DNA of 64,000 nt from the NCBI GenBank assembly GCA_019925795.1, contig CM034307.1, positions 19,303,197-19,367,196 of the forward strand, written 5' to 3'. The stretch's first letter is position 1. Every line of letters starts with the position of its first letter. The notes beneath the pieces were generated by a model. It had not been told where the DNA came from. It ran no database searches and worked only from the letters and a program-made list of their open reading frames with translations. A program made the position numbers and the translations under genes. The stretch comes from Dendrobium chrysotoxum. Its lineage: Eukaryota > Streptophyta > Magnoliopsida > Asparagales > Orchidaceae. Of the stretch, positions 56,901 to 64,000 are shown piece by piece.

Positions 56901-59465
56901 TATTAAAATATTAGATCTTAATATGATCAGTTAGATTGTAAGTATGCTGGATTTGAATTTTTCTATATTTATTATGAAGGTTTGAAGTTTTGACTTAATT
57001 ATAACTTAGGTTTGACCAAAAGTTGACTTTTTTTACATTTGATTGATTTTTAGAAATTTGACATTTTTAATAAATATTAGACCTTAATATGAGTTGAATG
57101 CCCTTGCGTTTGCTCAATTTGGAGTTTATTTGAATTAGTTATGGATTTTCAAAGTTTTGTGTATTTATTGAATTTTTAAAATTATTTAATTAAGGGTGTT
57201 TTAATGATTTGAGTCGAAATGATCTCCAAACTTCTTGAAATCAACTCCAAAGATCAGGAATAATCTAAGGAGGGAATATCAAATGTTTGAGAAATTTTTG
57301 AAATTTTTAATTATTTTTAATTAATTAAATATTAAATTTTAATTAAAATTAAATTATGATCAAATTTGATGTCCAGTCAATGGGGTTTTATTTTTCTTTG
57401 ATTAAGGATTGAATTCTGGTCTATTTAGGGTGTTATTTATATTTTTTTAATTTAAATATGATTTATTAGAATTTTTAGAAGTTTTGAAGGCTTAATTAGC
57501 GGATTAATTAATTAAATATTTTAATTACTTATAAAATCAGAGAAAAAAACCTTTCTAGGGGTTCTACATGTCACTATGTTTGAATTGTTCAAGTCTCAAA
57601 TCAATAGGATGTGAATCCTAATTATTAGAATTTTTTTACATTCTCGAAATGAGTCTTTAATTATTGTCCTTAAAGTTTAAATGAATTTGAATCAATGTCT
57701 TAACTAACCCTTTGGACACTAATTAAAATCAAATCAAGCAACCATGAGCAAATAAATAAAATGACTTAATGTTCTATAGAAAGACTTATAGTAAATTTTT
57801 AAAGGTATAGGTCATATAATGACCTATAAACTTAAATAATTAACTATAAAAGATTGAACACATCAAACTGAATTCAAGACATTTGAGGATGTGGGAAACA
57901 TCCTAAAATCAAATTCAATTGAATTTGAGGTCAAGATCAAGCATAACTTGACTATTATATACATAAATCAAAATACTAATGAAAGTAAATTTTAATTAAA
58001 CTAAGCATGATCATGACTTAAATTCATTATTCAGTGGAAGAAAACTCCCTACTGATTCTATAGAACTCTAGCTTGCATGAATTGAATTTTAATTGAAATA
58101 ATTATGAATTTCAAAAATTCTAGGTCAAATCAAGACCAATATTTTTGTAAATTCATAATATAGATGAGATTGCATCAATAGGGATTGAGAAAATTAGGGG
58201 AGATAGAAAATAAATCCTAAAATACCTCTGCCAAATTTCAATTCAAAATAGTTTATATATTTTTATTTAAAATTTAAATGAGGTCTTTTGAATAATTGAA
58301 ATAATTAATAAAACATTACTCAAAATAATTTTATTTTATTTTTAAAATAAACTAGATAAGAATACAAACAAAATGAGCCAAAGAACATCAAAAATAGATC
58401 ATAAATGAAATTCCTTTGAATTTTTGAAGTTCAGGGTGTTTTTCTGAATTTATTTTGGAATTTTAAATTATCAGGTCAAATGGCGGTGCTGATTGGACGC
58501 ACGTCGGCACCGGTTTGGCTACACGAATGACGGCAGTCAGCTGACTGTGCTCACTTATCCAACACGGTAATGATATTAGCCGTCAGATCTAAAAAGTGTA
58601 TTGATCTAATGGCTAAGAGCGAAACTACAGTTGATTTTGATTAAGAAGGATTTGACGGTCGAGATTAATCCTGTGGTTTGAATGAACAGCATGGATTTAA
58701 TCAGATGAAAATCCAGCTATCTGCTACTTTGATCTAGTGACCAGACAGCAAAAATAATACCATCACAACCATTGATCCGAAACAAAAAGATTTGACGGCT
58801 ATGGTGTCATCTTCCCCAACTACTAGCCCGTAAGACCTAAATCTAAATTTGATTTTGTTTTCTTAAAATAATGAATCAAAGAGTTTAAAACTTTGGATGG
58901 AGATAAAATAGGATGTAAGAAAGAGTGGGGAAGAGTTTTCTAAGCTTTTGATGCAATCTTTATGAAATTATTTAAGAACCTAAGTAAATACCTTGGTTTA
59001 GAGTTTTATCGTGGTAGGATTGACAGATTTAAATGATTTAGATCTCTTTGAACTTGTGGGTTGTCCTCACTAAGTTTTCTTGATGACTTCGAACCTTGGA
59101 GATAGCTGGATGAAGAGTAGGATCTCTTGGGATGGACTTAGCCTTGGCCTGGCGTCGACTTCGCCGCTTGTGAGCACCAAACTTCAGGAAATCAACTTGA
59201 AAGAGTGGAGGAAGCTCTCAGAGTGTAAAGAGAAAACTCTTTCTATCCAGGGAATGTGTGAGATGGGAGATATGTTCCTCCTCAATTGTTTCGTCCCTCC
59301 CATCCTACTCTAAGCGCTGGAGGGAAAGAAGACAGTTAGGATCACATTAGCACCTTGCTTGGATACTCTAAAGTTATCCCAAGATGTTAGTATGTCAGTG
59401 AGCATGCTACCTCAGGTGAAAATGCCTCTAGGTCATTCCACATGGAGGGGACCACTAGGGATGTT
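53981..59465 (-). mobile_element. Element D: 5' LTR (right copy), cut by a copia insertion
   Basis: Collinear with 40736-46187. Shared landmarks: TCTCAAAGATAACTAATTAA (54373), the AGGTGGTCTACCAGAACC block (55221), TAACAAACCATCTAAAGTGTG (56410), the AGGATGT/ACATCCT hairpin (57886-57904) and 'CTCTTGGGATGGACTTAGCC' (59125). Homology stops at about 59461-59465, exactly where the copia LTR begins, so the true outer end may lie beyond that insertion. Frames at 55565, 56053, 59080 and 59359 are incidental. Confidence 0.85.
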
Positions 59466-59729
59466 TGTTACAAATCTGGATTTAGGGATTACAATTTTGA
59501 TGATAACAAACATTTTTGTGTTCTGCTTTGATTGGCTAACATTTCAAGTACAAAAGATCAAATGTAATCCAAGCCAACTCAAGATTGAGTCCGTGTGTGT
59601 TTAATTATATTTTTTCCCTTTTTTGAGTCAAATGTAATGTAATTGATCCCTTAGTTAAGTAACCTTGCACACATACACTCAGGGGGAGAGTTTTAGTGAG
59701 TTAGAGTTTCTATTTTCAATTTTTGTTCA

Positions 59730-60530
59730 TATCGTCCTAGACGATATTCATATCGTCCTGAATGATCCAATGAAAATAGAAACCCTACTTAGGGCGACCA
59801 TGTTAAGTCGATTTGATTAAGCAGATCGTTTTGGACAATAGACCCATCATACAGGATGATATGCTCAAATCAGAAATTCTCAGCCGCCAGATCAAGTTAG
59901 GCAAGTTTTTATTTTTAGACATTTAGTCTAATCATCCCAAATGATACGTGTATTGTCCTGGACGATCCTTCACAATCATGCCTAATTTAGTCTGGTGATT
60001 AAAAAAGTAATTAATATTTGATTGATATAATTATATCATCCTGTACGATCGTAATATAATTCGGGATGATACATGTAAAATCCTGACCATCCAGAGCATT
60101 TCACCTGGACGAACCGAACTATCTTCTAGATGATATGCCCAGTTTTAAACTAATCATATGGCACGATCGTAATATCATCCCGAACAATCAAGTCATTTTA
60201 AGATCTTCCAGGATGTTTTGGCTGCTGAACAGAGCTGTGTGTAGGATGATTTTGTCATTTTTGAACTAATCATACAGGATGATACACTTACCATCCTGGA
60301 TGATCAAGTCATTTTGAAATCATCCAGCACAAGTTTCCCTAGACGAACAGAGCTGTGTTCTAGACAAAATTTCTGATTTACACTAATCTTCCCAGACGAT
60401 CGTAGAATCGTATGGGACAATCAGAACAAATTATTCTACTAATCGTCCAGAGAAACTAGATCATCCAGGCTGATTCATGTGATTTTGAACTGATCATACA
60501 GGATGATCCTTTGATTGTCCTGGACGATCT
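59730..60530 (+). promoter_or_regulatory. Cluster of 15-bp near-palindromes in the copia LTR
   Basis: About 15-20 sites of the form ATCRT(C/A)C-N-G(G/T)AYGAT in 800 bases, for example ATTGTCCTGGACGAT (59952-59966), ATCATACAGGATGAT (about 60268-60282 and 60493-60507) and ATTGTCCTGGACGAT (60514-60528). They lie upstream of the likely transcription start. They could bind a dimeric factor or form hairpins; neither is shown. Confidence 0.7.
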
Positions 60531-61204
60531 TTGATAACCAGTTGAGATTTTGGGCAATTTTTCAGCCCTCCTATTAAAGATCTTTTTCTTCCATCAAGAA
60601 AAATCTTTTGCCACTTTCCTTATCAGAGAAAACCTTGAGAAAGAGAGAGAGAGCTTGGGAGAGTGAGAGAGGATCTTTTGAGCAGGAGTTTGTGAGGTGT
60701 TCACAAAGGTTGCTCCAAGTAAGGATCTGAGTCATCTTCTCCGGTCGTCGTCTCTTATCTTGTTGGTGGGTCTGCAAGAAGATCTGGGTTCTCTACCTGC
60801 TTCAGGAGGAAGCGAAAGGAGTCTAGATTCTCTGCCTGCTTTAGGAGGAAGCCAAAGGAGTTCTGGTTCTCTACCTCACTAGGTTGGTGGAAAGGAGTTT
60901 TAGTAGAGGCTTCTCCGCCTTACTGTGGGAGCAGAAGGAGAGTCACTTAGTGTTAGTGCAATACCTGGAAGGGAGGCTCCGGGGAGTGGATGTAGGTCAA
61001 GTTGACTGAACCACTATAAAATCTAGTGTATTCTTTCTGATTATTTTCCGCACTTACTTTTTTGTTGATGATTGTGTGATTGCGATTGTTATTCTGTTAT
61101 CGTTGAACATCTCCAAATCATCGCGTAATTGTAAACATTTTAAAACATTCAAAAAGATTTTCTAAATCATTGTTTGCCTATGAATTTTTAAAACTACCAA
61201 TTCA

Positions 61205-61218
61205 CCCCCCCCCCCCCC
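61205..61218 (+). repeat. 14-base C run near the LTR end
   Basis: An unbroken C tract after AATTCA and before TCTAGG. The older LTR at 1853-3214 has six G at the same place. Prone to length change and to sequencing error. Confidence 0.9.
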
Positions 61219-61276
61219 TCTAGGTTAGCCTCGGGAATAATTCATAAGGGCTTAACATCCCTAATGAACTTTCAAG

Positions 61277-61288
61277 TGGTATCAGAGC
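61277..61288 (+). other. Copia primer-binding site
   Basis: TGGTATCAGAGC, exact complement type for initiator-Met tRNA, two bases after the LTR end TTCA. It sets the start of the internal region of element F. Confidence 0.93.
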
Positions 61289-61332
61289 GGTATTCATAAA
61301 ATCAAGTTTTGAAAAACTTTTGAATTCTATCC

Positions 61333-62326
61333 ATGGCTAACTTTGGAAATAGAAATACTTATGAAGGTTATTCAATTACTCATCCACCTTTGTTTGATAA
61401 TATACCGTTTGATTTTAGAAAACACGCATGTCCACTTTTACAATCTATTGATTATCGCATGTGGATGGTTGTTAAAAATAGTTATGAAGCACCTCATAGA
61501 CTTGTAAATGGCATTAAAACTAAACTTCCTTTTACTGAATGGACATTTGGGAATTGTGATTTAGCATAACTAAATGAAAAATATTTGAACTATTTTTTCT
61601 GTGCTTTGAAATTTGAAGATTACATGGGTATTTTCACTTATATGACTGGTAAAGAAATTTGGGATAGATTATGTATTACTTATAAAGGTACATCTGAAGT
61701 TACGCAATCCAGATTGAATATCTTGCTTCACGACTATGAACCCTTTCGCATGAAACCTAGTGAATCAATTTCTGAAATGTATACTAGGTTCACTCAAATT
61801 GTCACCTCCCTGCATGCCTTAGGAAGAGAGCTTACTAATTATGAAAAAGTTAACAAGATTTTGAGATGTTTTCCTTCTTCCTATGATGCCAAGATAACTG
61901 ATCACTGAATCTAAAGATTTGAATGCCTATTATATTGATAACTTACTTGGATCACTCATTACTTATGAGCAAGGAGTGAACCAAAGATAGCTTAATGTAG
62001 GTGAGAGAAAGAAAGAGAAAACTGTGGCGCTGAAGGCCAATGATACTGATACTGATTCTTTCGAGTCTAATAGCGATGATGTTGCCTTAATCACTAGGCA
62101 ATTCAAAAGCTTTCTAAGGAAGAAACACAAGAACTTTCAGAAGTGGAACAAAGATAAGAGTAGTAGAAATTTTAAAGGTTCATCTGATACTATTTTCTTT
62201 AAATGTAGGAAGCCTGGACATATAAAGGCTGATTGTCCTATACGTAAGGCTCACCCAAGCAAGGAGAAGGGTGAGGAGAAACCCAAGTTCTGGAAGGATA
62301 AGAAGCAGATTCAAAAGGCATTCTAG
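61333..62326 (+). pseudogene. gag: SIRE-like copia gag with a damaged zinc knuckle
   Basis: ATG at 61333 (MANFGNRNTYEGYSITHPP), 44 bases after the primer site. The capsid-like part runs to a TAA at 61567, resumes in frame (FFCALKFEDYMG, GKEIWDRL, PSESISEMYTRFTQIVTSLHALG), stops near 61906, and continues at 62024. The zinc knuckle is FFKCRKPGHIKADC (62195-62236): the first Cys of the C-x2-C-x4-H-x4-C pattern is Phe (TTC 62195-62197). It ends with a Lys-rich tail and TAG at 62324. The gene is younger than the gag of element C but cannot give full-length Gag. Confidence 0.88.
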
Positions 62327-63181
62327 GTAGATTTTGTATCTGACTCGTCTGAGGCTGAAGCTGAAGAGGAGACTACGAACTTGTGTCTAATGGCTGATGA
62401 TCATCCTGGTCAGTCTGATCAAGAAGAGGTATGTAAGCTAACCTATGATCAATTACTAGATGTTTCTAAGAAAACTTATTCATTATATAGGAAACTTAAG
62501 AAAACCCATGCCAGCCTGAAATTAGATTTTCTTGAATTTACAAACAGAGCATGATGTTATGATTAAGGATCATTCTACACTTGATAGTAATCACATGTTC
62601 TTACTTGATGAATTTGATGAATTGAACAAAAAGCATTCTCAACTAATTGTTGAGCATGAGTTATTAAAAATATTGCATGTTGATTTAGAAAATGCTTATA
62701 AAGAACTGGACATTATGGCATGTAACTTAACTAGTGATGAGCATTATTTGAAATTTGAAATTGCTAGTCTCATAAAGGAAAAATAATTTCTAAGACGGAA
62801 AATTAGTGCTTTTGAGAAAAATGAAACACCTCCTACATTTGCATAGTTTTATGCATCTCCATCATTTGAAGAATCTAATTTAAAATCATCAAAGCATGTT
62901 TCATTCAAACCTAGGAAGAGGCACTATCACTCATGTAGATTAGTTAACCCTTTTCCTGGCATTAGATGTTTTTCTTATGGCATGCTTGGACATATCTCTC
63001 ACACTTGCACTGTTCACCATAGTACACATTGGGTGTGGAGACCCAAATTGTATGATTCATAGCCCAACACACATGCATTGCATTCTTCTTTTCGTAAGAA
63101 GGAACCCAAACCTATTTGGGTTCCTAAATCTGATGTTTGATGATTTTGTAGGGGTGCTCTCATAAAAGGCCTTGTGAGAGT
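62327..63181 (+). pseudogene. Copia gag extension: acidic segment, coiled-coil and second knuckle remnant
   Basis: An acidic stretch (SDSSEAEAEEET, 62340) is followed by heptad-like Leu/Glu/Lys/His sequence at 62532-62786 (DEFDELNKKHSQLIVEHELLK), typical of the long Gag C-terminus of SIRE elements. A second knuckle at 62967-63008 reads CFSYGMLGHISHTC: its second Cys is Tyr (TAT 62976-62978). Stops and a frame change (about 63000) follow before the protease. Confidence 0.72.
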
Positions 63182-63480
63182 ATGTGTTACCTGGACAGCA
63201 GATGTTTAAGACGTATGATGGGAGATCCAAATAAGTTCATTTTACTGGAGACCAGAGCAGGAGGCAAGGTTACACTTGGAGATAACACCACCAGGAGGGT
63301 GGTAGGAGCAGGTATAATTGGTGATTCACAAAATTTCATTATTGACAATGTTTTACTTGTAGATGGATTGAAACATAATCTGCTAAGTATCAGCTAACTA
63401 TATAATAAAGGCTTCAGCATAAAGTTACTGCCTACTTGCTGTATTATAAGCTTAAATGATAAAATTATTTTGTAGGGAAA
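63182..63480 (+). pseudogene. Copia aspartic protease with damaged active site
   Basis: YLDSRCLRRMMGD (63188-63226) is the active-site region; copia proteases have Asp-Ser-Gly there and this copy has Asp-Ser-Arg, a single G-to-A change. It is followed by GGKVTLGDNTTRRVVG and NVLLVDGLKHNLLSIS, the expected end of the domain, then TAA and TAG stops (63396, 63471). Catalysis is not expected. Confidence 0.86.
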
Positions 63481-64000
63481 AAGGGTCAACAATATCTACA
63501 TGCTGGATTTAAATTGCTTTAAACATGATATTACTATTTGCTTAAAAATTGCTACTGATGAGTCTTGGCTATGGCATAGGAGGTTATGTCATGCCAGTAT
63601 GAAAACCCTTAGAAGAGTCACCCAAAAGGACTTAGTTAGAGGTGTCCCCAAGCTTACGTTCACTAAGGACCACCTGTGTGATGCCTGTCAATTAGGGAAG
63701 CAAGTCCACTCCTCTTTCCACTCAATTAAGGACATCAATACCTCTAGACCTTTAGAAGTCCTTCACATTGATTTGTTTGGACCCATTAGCACTGCCAGTT
63801 TAGGGGGGGAGTCTATGGATTTTTTATTATTGATGATTACTCGAGGTTCACTTTGATTAGAACCTTGGATTAGATTTCTATCATATAAATCTGAGTCATT
63901 TGATGAATTTAAATCTTTATCCACTTGGATTCAAAAGAAGTTAGGTTGTGAGATTGTGACCATCCATTGTGATCATGGTGGGGAGTTTAAAAATGAGAAA
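63481..64000 (+). pseudogene. Copia integrase, N-terminal part (runs off the window)
   Basis: Pre-integrase/zinc part: WLWHRRLCHASMKTL (63566) and CDACQLGKQ (63679) keep the H-x4-H... C-x2-C residues. The core begins PLEVLHIDLFGP (63753, first catalytic Asp). After GPIS the frame shifts near 63800-63815; FIIDDYSRF continues in another frame to a TAG at 63870. After another gap the sequence gives YKSESFDEFKSLSTWIQKK and CDHGGEFKNEK, which holds the second catalytic Asp (63971-63973). The third catalytic residue lies beyond 64000. Confidence 0.87.

Larger units (their letters stand above)
40736..59465 (-). mobile_element. Element D: large Tat derivative (LARD-like), about 18.7 kb
   Basis: Two LTRs of about 5.45 kb flank a 7.8-kb interior ordered, on the minus strand, as PBS, leader with four modules, gag start, integrase end, hairpin array, 120-bp array, conserved UTR block, TTGAC segment, LTR. 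Protease, RT and both RNase H domains are absent. LTRs make up nearly 60 percent of its length. It would have needed proteins from a coding relative to move. It sits inside an older Tat LTR (38511-40735) and is itself invaded by the copia at 59466. Confidence 0.83.
59466..61274 (+). mobile_element. SIRE-like copia element F: 5' LTR, about 1.8 kb
   Basis: Starts TGTTACAAATCTGG, with 'TTTTGATGATAACAAAC' at 59493, 'CACACATACACTCAGGGGGA' at 59670, the palindrome cluster at 59730-60530, a GA-rich leader (60630-60670) and a GAGGAAG-CAAAGGAGT imperfect repeat three times (60780-60900). A 14-C run follows (61205-61218), then TTCA at 61271-61274 just before the primer site. A TTAACA at 61251-61256 is the alternative end. 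Only this copia copy has an intact primer site, so it is the youngest copia here. Confidence 0.82.

Noticed and set aside
59080..59604. Two plus-strand frames that could pass for a small gene
   Set aside because: The first lies in the LTR of element D; the second runs from that LTR across the junction into the copia LTR.

Overview
This window looks like intergenic heterochromatin from a large, AT-rich flowering-plant genome. I find no host gene, tRNA or rRNA in it. Nearly all of it is LTR retrotransposon, mostly old and broken, nested into and truncated by one another. Three groups recur. (1) A Tat/Ogre-type Ty3-gypsy family with very long LTRs, recognised by a second, archaeal-type RNase H, a Tat-like primer-binding site and long untranslated regions. 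(2) A SIRE/Maximus-type Ty1-copia family with 0.9-1.8 kb LTRs, the TGGTATCAGAGC primer site, a coiled-coil gag extension and an AAAAAAGGGGGAGA polypurine tract. (3) Fragments of a chromovirus (Tekay/Del-like gypsy). One non-autonomous DNA transposon with a perfect 10-bp target duplication is also present. The species cannot be named from this sequence.

Layout. 1-3.2 kb: Tat LTR end, then a minus-strand copia gag remnant and its LTR. 3.2-7.0 kb: chromovirus pol end, polypurine tract, two partial LTRs, a minus-strand RT fragment and a 39-bp tandem repeat. 7.0-8.6 kb: copia-like LTR remnant with primer site, split by the DNA transposon, then an ATT microsatellite. 9.1-10.0 kb: copia LTR fragment. 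10.1-15.8 kb: 3' half of a minus-strand Tat element (LTR, TTGAC-rich UTR, 80-bp satellite-like array). 16.0-18.2 kb: 3' end and LTRs of a plus-strand copia. 18.2-37.5 kb: the most complete Tat element (plus strand), with truncated 5' LTR, PBS, gag, protease, RT, RNase H, archaeal RNase H, integrase, 3' UTR array and 3' LTR; every enzyme is interrupted by stops or frameshifts. 37.6-38.5 kb: copia LTR fragment. 38.5-40.7 kb: Tat LTR fragment, which is the target of a giant minus-strand Tat derivative at 40.7-59.5 kb. That derivative has about 5.45-kb LTRs and a 7.8-kb interior keeping only the start of gag and the end of integrase (a LARD-like element). 59.47-64 kb: a copia element inserted in that element's right LTR, running off the window inside integrase.

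How the parts relate. In a working element gag packages the RNA, protease cuts the polyprotein, RT and RNase H copy it and integrase inserts it. None of the copies here can do this alone, and the large derivative could only have moved with enzymes from relatives. The most striking signal is non-coding. At the same place in the 3' UTR of three Tat copies there are tandem arrays of unrelated monomers (80 bp, about 120 bp, about 50 bp), yet every monomer is a small hairpin. Between monomers the two arms change together while the loop stays fixed. The copia LTRs carry a parallel feature: clusters of 15-bp near-palindromes whose arms also vary symmetrically.

Element edges are placed by comparing copies within the window and are good to tens of bases unless a motif fixes them. 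Identity figures are impressions from short stretches aligned by eye.
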